Positions 25,088-35,391 of a stretch of 47,581 bases of DNA are shown here, in pieces. Every line of letters starts with the position of its first letter. The stretch's first letter is position 1. The notes beneath the pieces were generated by a model, which saw nothing but the letters and a program-made list of their open reading frames with translations, did not search any database and was not told where the DNA came from. This DNA is from a virus, in IMG/VR virus record IMGVR_UViG_3300033141_001371, positions 1 to 47,581 of that record; one strand, 5' to 3'. Position numbers and translations under genes: made by a program.

Positions 25088-25110
25088 CTTGTTTCGATTA
25101 TCGAAACAAG
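25088..25110 (-). promoter_or_regulatory. Palindromic box 6 fused to a ribosome binding site
   Basis: An exact 23-bp palindrome. On the minus strand its right arm continues as CAAGGAGGTC, so the Shine-Dalgarno of the adaptor gene overlaps the box and the ATG lies only 7-13 bases away, the closest spacing of all copies. Anything binding the box as RNA would block initiation. Confidence 0.8.
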
Positions 25111-25115
25111 CAATG

Positions 25116-25847
25116 TTATCGTTTCAGCGCCTCGACCATATACTGGACTCTCAGAGAACCCGAGTATGTAGCGTCGGTACCAGCTGTATCTATAGACGTA
25201 GTTCTGAATCTGATAACACACCCTCTTGCAACCGGGAGGTGTATTTCACGTCTGAACCAAGATACGTCGGTCCCGTCGGTTGTCTTCATAGTATCCAGCG
25301 TTGCGTCGCTAACGTATTCAGCTCTAACATAGCTTCCTATTGTCTGGTAATTTGACACACTCAAAGCACCAGACGAGTTAGACCATCTGTTAGACAGTGT
25401 TGCTGGAGCGGCTTCTACTATGATATCGCGCTGCTTGTCCTTTGTCGTCTGCGAAGCCGTATCAGTTCTTACCACAACCACCAAAGGAATGTAGTATTCA
25501 TCTTCGACATTCCTGGTAGTGGTTATAGATTTTGCTAAGTTAAGGACAGCTACCTTGAATGCCAGAGTATCCAGGCTATTCGCTGTACCTATCCCGGCGG
25601 TGTCGTCCCCCGCCATGGTAACGTTGTAGTCTGCAGAGTCCGACATAAACGCCACGCAGTCGTCGAGTCTGAAAGCAGCCCAAGCGGTGTCCAACTTTCC
25701 GCCTGTACCTGCCGAGGCTTTATTCGTCAGGACGAGAGCGTTGCTGTTAGTCCCGTCCTTAACTACTTCCAGACCCTGCGCCATCGCTCCAGTAGATATA
25801 AGGAGCGAAAGCGAAACAATGAGTAATCCTAACATAAAGCGTTTCAT
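25116..25847 (-). CDS. Virion-cluster protein with a signal peptide
   Basis: A 243-residue protein starting MKRFMLGLLIVSLSLL with a classic signal peptide: basic start, hydrophobic core, and Ala-Met-Ala before Gln (cleavage near residue 23). The mature part is beta-rich and rich in Thr, Asp and Ala (TAGTDATYSGSLRV), as in surface or decoration proteins. AAGGAGATG precedes the ATG at 25847. It lies between the major capsid gene and the adaptor gene, a place for head or decoration proteins, where a signal peptide is unexpected. The mature function is unknown. Confidence 0.7.
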   Translation of the reverse strand: MKRFMLGLLIVSLSLLISTGAMAQGLEVVKDGTNSNALVLTNKASAGTGGKLDTAWAAFRLDDCVAFMSDSADYNVTMAGDDTAGIGTANSLDTLAFKVAVLNLAKSITTTRNVEDEYYIPLVVVVRTDTASQTTKDKQRDIIVEAAPATLSNRWSNSSGALSVSNYQTIGSYVRAEYVSDATLDTMKTTDGTDVSWFRREIHLPVARGCVIRFRTTSIDTAGTDATYSGSLRVQYMVEALKR

Positions 25848-25860
25848 TTTCTCATCTCCT

Positions 25861-27171
25861 TTATCCACCGTTTCTCTGGTTAAATCCCTTCAGGTAAGCC
25901 CATCCTTCAGGAAAATGGAACTCCCATCCGCCTTCAGTTATCCACTCCTCCTTGGTACCGTCGATACCAATACTTCCTGCCTTCTTCTCTGAGTCGTCGG
26001 GCTTGAAGAAAGTATCGTCAATATACCGGAACTCAATTTCCTTAGGTTCAAAGATAACCATAGAGTACCGGTCGATTGGGTCAAGGCTCATAAGTGGATG
26101 AGTCTTCAGGGCTATAGTTCCGAAGGGGGTGAACCACTCTACAACCGCCAGGCCGTAGGCAGTGGTCTTCGGGGTTATTTGCATATTTCCAGACTTCATG
26201 ACGAGTCTCTGGATACCCAGCAGAGTTCCGCTTCCACAGACGGCGAGCTTGTCGAGAGAGCCATACCGAAAGATGGTCTCCAGTTTATTGTTCAGCCAGA
26301 GTTCACCTTCGTCTTCCCAAGAAGCTCCTGCTGTTACGTCTGTGGTGGTTCTGTAATCGTCAACGTTGTCTGAGGCATACTCTACGATGGTACGGATAAG
26401 ACCTCTAGTGGTACGCAGAGGCTTGTTGTTACTTCCAGTACCTTCGTACAGGTTGCCATAAAGCAGTGCTCGCTCCATAGCAGCACCATGGTCGAACAGA
26501 GCGTCCCGCTTCTGCTCGTCGTAGGACCTACCGTTACCTACCCTCAGGCGTGTCTTCCGTGCCGTACGAGTTATATCGACAGGGTTTCTCCAGATCTGCG
26601 TCAGATTGTATATCTTCGTAGGACCGTAAGCGATAGCTTCAGGGATTGGAGCCCCTTCAGCATTCACATTACCGATTATCTGAATGACGTCAGCATTGCT
26701 CAAGTCGTAGCTATCACTGTTGTCGTCGGCCTCGAGCAACCTAACTCCTATACCGTATCTGCTTCCGTCGGCGATAACCTTAGAAGCGACATAACCTGTA
26801 CAGTCGACACTTGGGTCTCCCGAATATCTCAGTAATACATGGTGGTATTCTCTGAACTTAGCATAGTCAGCGGCGCTCACTTCCATATAAATCATGGAAT
26901 TAGCCGCACCACCGCTGGTATATTCGGTACTCATACCTGAGTTGGTATACCTGCCTGTGATAGTCCCACGATGACTAGGAATACCCTTCGTGAACCAGTA
27001 GAACTCAGGGTCATCTACTGGTCTGGACTTCATCATGCTAGTTATCCCGAGAATGGGCATATTCCCATTAGGCTCGAGTCGGAACAGGGTATTCCTCCAG
27101 TGCTTGGGGCGTAGGTCGGAATCCCATGCGTCCCAATCACCTGTACCCATCATTCCTAAGTATGTACTCAT
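25861..27171 (-). CDS. Major capsid protein (DUF5309-like)
   Basis: A 436-residue protein of the right length and place for a HK97-fold capsid protein, directly after the scaffold gene. Its N-terminus and middle (NPVDITRTARKTR, RTTRGLIRTIVEYASDNVD, then KLETIFRYGSLDKLAVCGSG) match the DUF5309/SU10-like capsid family as I know it, and the TKEEW...GGWEFHFPEGWAYLKG C-terminus is typical of that group. AGGAGGTAG precedes the ATG, and palindromic box 7 lies upstream, fitting strong separate expression. Confidence 0.8.
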   Translation of the reverse strand: MSTYLGMMGTGDWDAWDSDLRPKHWRNTLFRLEPNGNMPILGITSMMKSRPVDDPEFYWFTKGIPSHRGTITGRYTNSGMSTEYTSGGAANSMIYMEVSAADYAKFREYHHVLLRYSGDPSVDCTGYVASKVIADGSRYGIGVRLLEADDNSDSYDLSNADVIQIIGNVNAEGAPIPEAIAYGPTKIYNLTQIWRNPVDITRTARKTRLRVGNGRSYDEQKRDALFDHGAAMERALLYGNLYEGTGSNNKPLRTTRGLIRTIVEYASDNVDDYRTTTDVTAGASWEDEGELWLNNKLETIFRYGSLDKLAVCGSGTLLGIQRLVMKSGNMQITPKTTAYGLAVVEWFTPFGTIALKTHPLMSLDPIDRYSMVIFEPKEIEFRYIDDTFFKPDDSEKKAGSIGIDGTKEEWITEGGWEFHFPEGWAYLKGFNQRNGG

Positions 27172-27206
27172 AAATATCTACCTCCTATAGTACATTGATT
27201 TGGTTG

Positions 27207-27229
27207 CTTGTTTCGATTATCGAAATAAG
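27207..27229 (-). promoter_or_regulatory. Palindromic box 7 (before the major capsid gene)
   Basis: On the minus strand CTTATTTCGAT then ATCGAAACAAG, with one A-C mismatch as in box 4, and a further GC pair outside. It lies 35 bases before the ATG at 27171 and 11 bases after the preceding stop. Confidence 0.78.
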
Positions 27230-27240
27230 CAAATTAATTG

Positions 27241-27579
27241 TTAAGTGTGCTCCATACGGACCTCGAAAATCGCCAGTCCATCACTGTAGAAGAGCGTAGC
27301 ATCATCATCAGCGTCCATGGTTGTCCCCGTAAAGCTCTTAGTCCCAACCTTTGCAGCGAACGAAATATTTCCCGTACCTGCCGTAGGTCCGTGGACAGTT
27401 ATGAACTTTTGAGCCCATAGAGCTGGGTCTAGGAAGGTTATGGTAACTCCACTATCATTCTCAGCTATAATAACCTTGTCCCCTGGCTGCTGAGTATACG
27501 TGGTGTCGGTTACCAGCGTCGGTGTTACTCCCCCAACCTTACCTTCCGAGAAGAGCTGGTGTATTGCATGTCCGGGCAT
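27241..27579 (-). CDS. Small beta-rich virion protein, possible head decoration
   Basis: A 112-residue protein starting MPGHAIHQLF. The middle has regular beta strands with Gly and Thr (ENDSGVTITFLDP, TAGTGNISFAAKVG, SFTGTTM), like small trimeric decoration or fibre-knob proteins. GGAGGTGAG precedes the ATG. It sits between the scaffold and capsid genes, a usual place for head decoration proteins, which favours that role. Confidence 0.55.
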   Translation of the reverse strand: MPGHAIHQLFSEGKVGGVTPTLVTDTTYTQQPGDKVIIAENDSGVTITFLDPALWAQKFITVHGPTAGTGNISFAAKVGTKSFTGTTMDADDDATLFYSDGLAIFEVRMEHT

Positions 27580-27593
27580 GTAGTCTCACCTCC

Positions 27594-28556
<963 letters not shown>

Positions 28557-28559
28557 TAC

Positions 28560-28862
28560 TTAGTCCTCCTTAGTTGTTATATCCTCACCTTTGCTTTCGT
28601 CTTCCTCTCTCTGTAATAACTCCTCCAGAATTCTGTCTGGGACCTGTAAATAGTCCCTCAGACCTCTTATCTCTCCCTGCTTGAATCTGTACTCCCGGTC
28701 GTCCGTCTCGACTGCTAGCTCCTGCATGATAATGAAGATTCTATTGTTCACAATCATCTTTACGTCTTCCCAAGCACGAGATGCTAAGAAGTCCTGCACG
28801 TCCTGTATAGAGGACTGAATCTCCTCCTCCCGGACGTCTATCAGTTTCCCATTGTTAGACAC
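28560..28862 (-). CDS. Hypothetical protein between portal and scaffold
   Basis: A 100-residue acidic, helical protein from a GTG start; GGAGGAGG lies eight bases before it, inside the end of the portal gene, and the start overlaps the portal stop by eight bases. The middle has a long helix and an LLQREEDESKGED acidic tail. Many podoviruses have a small acidic protein here that helps head assembly, but no family is recognised. Confidence 0.65.
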   Translation of the reverse strand: MSNNGKLIDVREEEIQSSIQDVQDFLASRAWEDVKMIVNNRIFIIMQELAVETDDREYRFKQGEIRGLRDYLQVPDRILEELLQREEDESKGEDITTKED

Positions 28863-30843
28863 CTGGCGTACCTCCTCCTATTGGTTTTATGTTACCCCTT
28901 GCCTTCTCCAGTTCCACCTCCTGGTCGCTTACTATAGTCTCATCTATCTGTCCACCCTTCAAAAGGAACTGCTGAACATTTCTTGCTCCAGCAAGTCTGG
29001 CTATATGCTGAAATACTCTTACCATATCAAACTTTCTAGCCAGCTGAGGATTAGCAGACAATATACGAAACAGCTCCACCCATGTATCGGCATACTCCGT
29101 ACTGGGTACCGAACCGTCCTTAGCTACAATGTCATAGCCGACGGATATATCCTCCGGCGTAACCCGTACAACCTGTTGGTCTCCATACTCTTGAGCCAGA
29201 ACCTTAGGCCAGTCGCCAGTACTTTGAATCCAGACATCTTCGCTCATAAACTGTTGGAGATGAGAAGCAAACATTCTGGCTATATCCGTATGGACCTGTA
29301 TACTGGCCACCTTAGCCAGCTTCTCAAGCCTGGACAAAGCACTGCTCTGAACTCCTCGAAACTCGGTCGCCGTAACTCGTTCCCCACTCTTCCGTCTTAT
29401 ACCTTGTACAGAGTCCTGAGCTCCACTCGCCTGAAACATAAGCTCAGACATCGCTTGTGCAAAGCCTGGATGCCCTTCGGTAACATTCTTCACGTCCAGC
29501 TGATGTATAGCGTCCTTGGCAGATACCCTACCGAAGGCCGACAACCTCAGACGTACCAGCTTCCCAGGCTTTGGGTCCTTTAAGTCAGCGGTATTCACCA
29601 TCGACGGGTCGTAGACTATAACGTCATGTAAGACCTTGCGTACACTTGCAACATAGGTGTTCATCATCCAGTCTACAACCCCCTGTATCGGTTGGACTAT
29701 CTCAAGCCGAGAGATTGGAGAAACTGAATATCCGTCGAAGTCAGGAGCACAAACCCTTACGGGCTTCTTTCTGTGGTTCAGTCTTACTTGTTTAGCCTTA
29801 ATAATCACTCCTTCACCAGCTATCTGAAACAGCCAGAGCTCTGGCCTACGCTCCCGACCGAGCTTCCACTCCTCTGGAACAAGGTCTACGTACATGGTAG
29901 TACGGTGAACGGTATTGGAAGTCTGTGAGTCCCTGGACACCACAGGGGTATCCGTAATACCTCTGTATCTGGCGCTCGTCTGGTAGTACTGACTGGTGGC
30001 CGACAACTGTCTTAGATACTGTACATTGAAAAGCTCATCGTCGGTCTCCTCGTCAACCATAAGATGGTATTTGTTATCGGAATCCATCCAGCCAACAAAC
30101 TCACCTTCGTGAGCCTTATGTACGGGAACGTTCGGGTCTGGCAGAAACATGAACGGGTCGATGTTCTCGAGTTTGTTACCCTCGAAGGCTACGGCCTCCT
30201 CAATCTCCTGAGTAAACTGGCCAGTCTCTACGTATCTGAATTGTGTGAAGTTATATCTCTTCTTGGGCTTCCTTCTCGTACGTAGCTCCACTTCCCTAAC
30301 CCAACCTGGTATCACAGGGCCTATACCTACGGACAGGGAATCTCGCCACATTGTGTGCAGAGCTAATGGCACCTTAGACTGGACACAATGCAAAGCTATT
30401 ACCTTCTCCATAAGAGCAGCTCCGATGTCGTCCTCGGGCCCCTGGCCTACATAGCGGAATATAGGGTCCTCGAGAAAGGCAGCTACGAAGTACGTCAGCA
30501 GAGTGTCCAGTACAGCATAGGAACTAGGAATTACTATAGATACAGGCTTCCTTGGGTCTGTCTGCTTGATAAGTTCTTCTTCCTCATCATGTCGAATGAA
30601 CGCAGTCAGGGAATCCTGTATCTCCTTCCAGTCAGAATAACGCTTACTGATGGCACCGTGGCTAACCCTGACACGGTCTAACAACATCCCAAGTACGTGC
30701 TCATGTACCTCGGACTGGGGTCTGAAGTCCAGTCCGTTCGGATACCGAGCTTTGTAGTGCGGATAGTTTACACCGTCCAGACTAACAGCTCGCCTACCAC
30801 CTCGGCTGGATATACCGTCTACTGGTACAGAACCAACTGGCAT
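28855..30843 (-). CDS. Portal protein
   Basis: A 662-residue protein at the head of the capsid genes with the portal pattern: a helical N-terminal part (KEIQDSLTAFI), a stem/wing region (YAVLDTLLTYFVAAFLEDPIF near 105-130), a long beta/helix core with QPIQGVVDWMMNTYVASVRK near 375, and a C-terminal helical barrel-like end (SALSRLEKLAKVASIQVHTDIARMF). It would form the dodecameric ring through which DNA enters. It precedes scaffold and capsid genes, as usual. AGGAGGTAA lies before the ATG. Confidence 0.8.
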   Translation of the reverse strand: MPVGSVPVDGISSRGGRRAVSLDGVNYPHYKARYPNGLDFRPQSEVHEHVLGMLLDRVRVSHGAISKRYSDWKEIQDSLTAFIRHDEEEELIKQTDPRKPVSIVIPSSYAVLDTLLTYFVAAFLEDPIFRYVGQGPEDDIGAALMEKVIALHCVQSKVPLALHTMWRDSLSVGIGPVIPGWVREVELRTRRKPKKRYNFTQFRYVETGQFTQEIEEAVAFEGNKLENIDPFMFLPDPNVPVHKAHEGEFVGWMDSDNKYHLMVDEETDDELFNVQYLRQLSATSQYYQTSARYRGITDTPVVSRDSQTSNTVHRTTMYVDLVPEEWKLGRERRPELWLFQIAGEGVIIKAKQVRLNHRKKPVRVCAPDFDGYSVSPISRLEIVQPIQGVVDWMMNTYVASVRKVLHDVIVYDPSMVNTADLKDPKPGKLVRLRLSAFGRVSAKDAIHQLDVKNVTEGHPGFAQAMSELMFQASGAQDSVQGIRRKSGERVTATEFRGVQSSALSRLEKLAKVASIQVHTDIARMFASHLQQFMSEDVWIQSTGDWPKVLAQEYGDQQVVRVTPEDISVGYDIVAKDGSVPSTEYADTWVELFRILSANPQLARKFDMVRVFQHIARLAGARNVQQFLLKGGQIDETIVSDQEVELEKARGNIKPIGGGTPGV

Positions 30844-30856
30844 ATATATTACCTCC

Positions 30857-33637
30857 TTAATTGTCTAAAGTATCTATTACAACTACTTCCATTCGATGAA
30901 GTCTATTGTCTGCTGCCCGATGTAGAATAGAGATGGTGTCTCCTTCACACTCCGCACCTGCACCTCCAGCCCCTGTTGTATCGGGAAGTCCTACATGGAG
31001 ACTATCGGACACATAAGCGCCTAGAGAGTCCCAGTTACTTATTGGTCTTACACGAAAGTAGTTAAGAGCATGTTTTCTAACTCCTCGAAGCTTTACAGAG
31101 TCCCAGTCAGCGGCGGAGTAGAAAACGCTATCCTTCCTGGTGAAGCCCGTGGTATCGAACCACACAAATAGACTCTCAGCGAATATATAATACGCAGCAG
31201 ATACATTGTCTGCCTCGTCTATCTTTATTATAGTCCAGCTACTATCCTCATTAATAACATAGGAGCTCAGACCGTCCGGAGCCTCGGGGAGGGTTACTCC
31301 CATATCGGCGCTAGACCAACCTATAGCACCACCGGAGTCCACAGTCGCTACCTTCACATATAGACTATCGGCAGGTCTTGCCAGAGCGATTCTATAGTCA
31401 GTAGACGCTGACTTGGCGGAGTCCCACTTCACAAACGTACCTCCGCTGGTATGACAAGTATCTATCCGATAGCCAGTAGGGACAACTCCATACTTCCCTC
31501 TATATCCTCGGTTAGCTGTGCTATAACTACCCGTCAGACCTCCCGTAGACTTAGTTCTTACTCTATAGTATCTGCCTGCTCCGTCAGCGGTAGTACCAGC
31601 ATTGAACTGCACTGTAATAGAATCTACGAAGGACTTTCCATCGGCAGCTACAGTACTAGGACCTATGGCTGTACCAGCTGGAGCAGCCGTATCCTGGTAC
31701 GGAGTAGACTGGTCACTGGCGAGGTCGCTATAGTCGGCATCAGAGTCCCCAGCCGAGCGTTGTATCTTGTAACCGTTAGGGTCGACAGTATCATCTCGGT
31801 AGCCTCCGTCGTAGTTGGAGAAGCCACTCGTACTCCCGTTTTTCTTGGACTTCAGTTTATAGTATTTAGTCGCCCCCTGAGTTATCGAGGCCCCAGACCA
31901 AGAAACTAATACATAGTCCTTCCACGTACCGTCCGTGGCGACTACAGTAGGAGCAACTGGAGTCGGGGCCGGAGCAGTTGTACTATTGTAAGTAGCCACA
32001 TCACCGACACTAGTCAAGAGACTATATCCACTGGTGGAACTGCTCGACCAATGTATCTCGTATCCCGTAGCGCCGCTGGCCTTAGTCCATGTTACCACTA
32101 CCTTATCGTAGTAAGTACCATCTGTAGCAGCTACATTTGTAGGAGGGTCAGGAGGGGGAGTATAAGTAATATATAATGTCGTAGCAGCATCTGTGTTCCA
32201 ACCATGGAAGCCAGTCGGCGTTATATAGTCATAATCATATTTATTTAGACCAACAATAAAAAAGTCTCCACCTGCAGCAGCTTCTATAGCCGCCCTCCCT
32301 GTAGCATTAAAACTAATATTTTTTGTACCTGTTCCACCGGGGTCAAAAGCACCAGACCACTTAGTAGTAGTATATGGAGTTGAACCAGACTGCCAACCAG
32401 GAAAACCATCAAAATCCCCTCCATCAAGAGTCCCATAATCAAATCCCTCACAAATATACGTATCACTCGCACCTTTATACTGCGTAACACTAACCTGTAA
32501 ATACGCCTCCGAAACAGCACCTCCACCCCATCCACTTAAATCATATTTTGCAAAACCTCTCCAGACCCCCCATTCTGAACTAGATGCCTTACGGACAATT
32601 GCTTCAAACCAGTCAGTTCTATAGCCTCCAGTTGTAGCTGACCGTGCAGCCAACCAAGTAGAACTCACCCAAGTTTCAACCTGTCCGTAAGATGTCTCGC
32701 CGACATTAAAACTACTGTCAAGAACAAATCTTCCAGGGTAGGTCTCAGTATCTTTTAAAATTTCTACAGGAATATAAGTCAGAACAATATTCTTCCCTCC
32801 CACCAGGTCGGTATACCTCTTCATCTTTATATCTTCAGAACCTCCAAGACTATAGGCCTTACCCTTAGTCAGAAATAGATTCTCTCCAACAACAATGTCC
32901 TCTCCATCAACAGCCCTCATTCCATCGGCAAAAGTCCCTTGTAGAATCGTCCGTCCCACTCTAACACTAAAATTAGTTTCAAGTTCTTCAACCACAGCAA
33001 TGGCAGTATAACCCAAAGGAGGAGACAGATTCTCCCTGACTTCCTCAGAAAGGACCACTTCCTGCTTTGGCCCTTGCAACGTTTGAAGATAAACTACGTC
33101 TATACCAGAGTAAACCTCTTTGTAGACGACAGCATTGTTATAAGATTCAGGGTTTGATGAACGTCTACTATCACGCAAACCTATACTCCTAACCGAAGCC
33201 AAATTAAGATGTTCAAACATCTTGTAATCGCCTGTGGTAGTGTTTAAGTAAGCCAATCCCTTGAACCTATAACTGACTTTGGTACCTTTTTGGTGTATAT
33301 ACAAAATAGGCTCAGCCAAAGTCCCAGGAAAAAATGTCATAACTTCAGCATGGATAACTCCAGTATCATACCCATCAAAACGCTTTGGTACCAAATCGGT
33401 ACGTACAGAAGTATCAGTTTTACGCCAGACACCGATACTATCTCGGTAGTTTATATAACCATTAGAGATAACAGCTTGCCTCTGACCATTCAGTAAGTTA
33501 ATAATAGTAGTAGTATGAGAGACACGAAGTGTGTCCTGGGCAAAAAGCAACATAGGGCACAATATTATCATAGATAATATTATCCAACTTATTGCTGCAA
33601 TCACAACTATTTTATGTTTATCAGAATGAGACAACAT
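30857..33637 (-). CDS. Large secreted-type adhesin or fibre protein with FN3 domains
   Basis: A 926-residue protein. Residues 1-33 form a long signal peptide (hydrophobic core, Leu-Phe-Ala before Gln). The next 450 residues are beta-rich and resemble bacterial DNRLRE-type surface proteins (SIGLRDSR, YSGIDVVYLQ, FAKYDLSGW). Fibronectin type III-like domains follow (PPDPPTNVAATDG ... TWTKASGATGYEIHW near 495-530), with repeats of the form (T/A)DG...D.(V/I).V.(W/F). DNA for the N-terminal half is AT-richer with different codon use. The protein sits in the virion cluster just upstream of the portal gene. It may be a host-derived adhesin captured as a fibre, or an exported factor. Confidence 0.7.
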   Translation of the reverse strand: MLSHSDKHKIVVIAAISWIILSMIILCPMLLFAQDTLRVSHTTTIINLLNGQRQAVISNGYINYRDSIGVWRKTDTSVRTDLVPKRFDGYDTGVIHAEVMTFFPGTLAEPILYIHQKGTKVSYRFKGLAYLNTTTGDYKMFEHLNLASVRSIGLRDSRRSSNPESYNNAVVYKEVYSGIDVVYLQTLQGPKQEVVLSEEVRENLSPPLGYTAIAVVEELETNFSVRVGRTILQGTFADGMRAVDGEDIVVGENLFLTKGKAYSLGGSEDIKMKRYTDLVGGKNIVLTYIPVEILKDTETYPGRFVLDSSFNVGETSYGQVETWVSSTWLAARSATTGGYRTDWFEAIVRKASSSEWGVWRGFAKYDLSGWGGGAVSEAYLQVSVTQYKGASDTYICEGFDYGTLDGGDFDGFPGWQSGSTPYTTTKWSGAFDPGGTGTKNISFNATGRAAIEAAAGGDFFIVGLNKYDYDYITPTGFHGWNTDAATTLYITYTPPPDPPTNVAATDGTYYDKVVVTWTKASGATGYEIHWSSSSTSGYSLLTSVGDVATYNSTTAPAPTPVAPTVVATDGTWKDYVLVSWSGASITQGATKYYKLKSKKNGSTSGFSNYDGGYRDDTVDPNGYKIQRSAGDSDADYSDLASDQSTPYQDTAAPAGTAIGPSTVAADGKSFVDSITVQFNAGTTADGAGRYYRVRTKSTGGLTGSYSTANRGYRGKYGVVPTGYRIDTCHTSGGTFVKWDSAKSASTDYRIALARPADSLYVKVATVDSGGAIGWSSADMGVTLPEAPDGLSSYVINEDSSWTIIKIDEADNVSAAYYIFAESLFVWFDTTGFTRKDSVFYSAADWDSVKLRGVRKHALNYFRVRPISNWDSLGAYVSDSLHVGLPDTTGAGGAGAECEGDTISILHRAADNRLHRMEVVVIDTLDN

Positions 33638-33651
33638 TAGCTACCTTACCT

Positions 33652-35391
33652 TTAGTATATCTCCGCCTCGATTATGAATATCCGAAACTTACTTCCCACC
33701 TTTACAGCCAACTGCTGGTAGACCTTGCCAGACGCAGTAGACTCCACAGTATCACGAGAGTACCTGTCAGAGCCTACAAAGATTTTGCCATCGGCCAGAT
33801 CCCCCATTCTGTAGCCAGTAGTATCCAACCAACCACCGCAAACAACGTAAACGGAATCGCCGACGAACATATCGGTTGCTATACCAAGTACGTTCTCGCT
33901 AGAGTCCTGGTCATTACTGGCAGGCGTTATAGTACCATTAGTATCTATGTTTACCCACATAGCAGTCTGGATACCAGTACCTGAGGTATCCAACCACACA
34001 CCTACAGGGGAAATTCTTGCGTAACCCGAGTCGGCCTTGCCACAAGCTGCCAACTGAGTTAAGGTGGCCTTTGTAGCAAGACTATCATTTAAACCGATAA
34101 TCTCATCTACTTCATCGTGTGTTAACATAGTATCGTAAGCAGCCACAGCTGCAGAGTCATAAACATCAGTTCTTAACAAGTACTGCGGATGGTCGTCGTC
34201 CGTAAGGCCAGCTGACTCACCATGGTCAGCCACAGCTACAGCACCGCTGGCAGTACCATGTATCTCTCTTACGTCGGTCAAGACAGCATTTGAAAAGTCA
34301 TGTCCCTCCTGGAATACCAGCCAATAAAGTCTCAAAGCGTGGTCTCTGTTATCTGTGTTTATAGGCGGAGGGTCCTCAACTTGAGCTCGAGCCGCAGTAT
34401 TGCTCTGAGAAGCACTGTTCGCCATCTGAACAGCCATATTTCTGCCATTCAACCAAATAAGAGCTTTATACCACTTGTTACTTACAGACGCTACTTTTTG
34501 ATTACTCGCATAATCAAAGACACTATCCGTCGGCATCTGCATAGTATGAGAGGTACTGTCATTTCCAGCGCCTACTCCCCAATGTAGAACTAACGTACTA
34601 TCACCGAACGCCGTGGTGTCGGTGTAGGTGTAGACCGAGTCTACATCCTCGTGATATAATCCATAATGTATATACCCTAAGGACATACGGAGCTCCCTAC
34701 GGCTCGCCTCAGGGATAGTAACTTCACATCCAGATATAATATAATGGTCATGGACGGCTCTCTCATAATGATAGAGCTGCCCCCACCTATCCGCTGTACT
34801 TGTAGGCTGTAGATACAAACGGACGCTGTTGCCGTCAGTATAAAATTCGCCCAGAACCACTACATAGTCCCGAATAGCAGAATCAAAATCCAGTGGGTCA
34901 GAGTCCGTCTCGGTTACGTTCCTTGTAGAATCCCTATGTGTATATAACCAAACGTGGCTATCAGCGGACAGTGTTATGTCCCGAGCAGACAAAGTGTCCA
35001 TTCTACCGTTAAACATGACCGAGCATATCGGCATACTCACCGTCAAATCGGTATCGTAGACATCCGTAAAGGCAAAGTCATTTGAGGCTATGCCCCTACC
35101 GTCAGACAACTTCAGCCTATCGTGTAGAGTAAAGTGGTCGCCGGACTTGCCGTCCAGCTTGAACTTCAGACTCGTAGCATCTCTGTTGGACAGAACGGAG
35201 TCTATCATTACGATGATAGTATCCTTTAGTCCTGTAGCATCTACCAGCGTATCTATGTCCACAACCTCATACTCGCCGTTAGCTCGTACACCCATTACAC
35301 GAATCTCCTGAGCACATGCATCTGCTCCGCGGAGAACAAGTATATAGGCTATGAGCAGCCAGAAAATCCCTATCAGTATCCTGTATCTCAT
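33652..35391 (-). CDS. Tail-fibre-like protein with a signal peptide
   Basis: A 579-residue protein. Residues 1-27 form a signal peptide (basic start, hydrophobic core, Ala-Cys-Ala before Gln). The mature part is rich in Asp, Ser and Thr beta segments. Near 400 it has GLTDDDHPQYLL, a motif common in phage fibre and virion adhesin proteins, followed by a helical trimer-like region and a C-terminal domain (VLGIATDMFVGDSVYVV...) that resembles the end of the neighbouring 175-residue protein. A phage fibre with a signal peptide is odd; export to the periplasm or cell surface is implied. The start overlaps the previous stop (TGATG). Confidence 0.7.
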   Translation of the reverse strand: MRYRILIGIFWLLIAYILVLRGADACAQEIRVMGVRANGEYEVVDIDTLVDATGLKDTIIVMIDSVLSNRDATSLKFKLDGKSGDHFTLHDRLKLSDGRGIASNDFAFTDVYDTDLTVSMPICSVMFNGRMDTLSARDITLSADSHVWLYTHRDSTRNVTETDSDPLDFDSAIRDYVVVLGEFYTDGNSVRLYLQPTSTADRWGQLYHYERAVHDHYIISGCEVTIPEASRRELRMSLGYIHYGLYHEDVDSVYTYTDTTAFGDSTLVLHWGVGAGNDSTSHTMQMPTDSVFDYASNQKVASVSNKWYKALIWLNGRNMAVQMANSASQSNTAARAQVEDPPPINTDNRDHALRLYWLVFQEGHDFSNAVLTDVREIHGTASGAVAVADHGESAGLTDDDHPQYLLRTDVYDSAAVAAYDTMLTHDEVDEIIGLNDSLATKATLTQLAACGKADSGYARISPVGVWLDTSGTGIQTAMWVNIDTNGTITPASNDQDSSENVLGIATDMFVGDSVYVVCGGWLDTTGYRMGDLADGKIFVGSDRYSRDTVESTASGKVYQQLAVKVGSKFRIFIIEAEIY

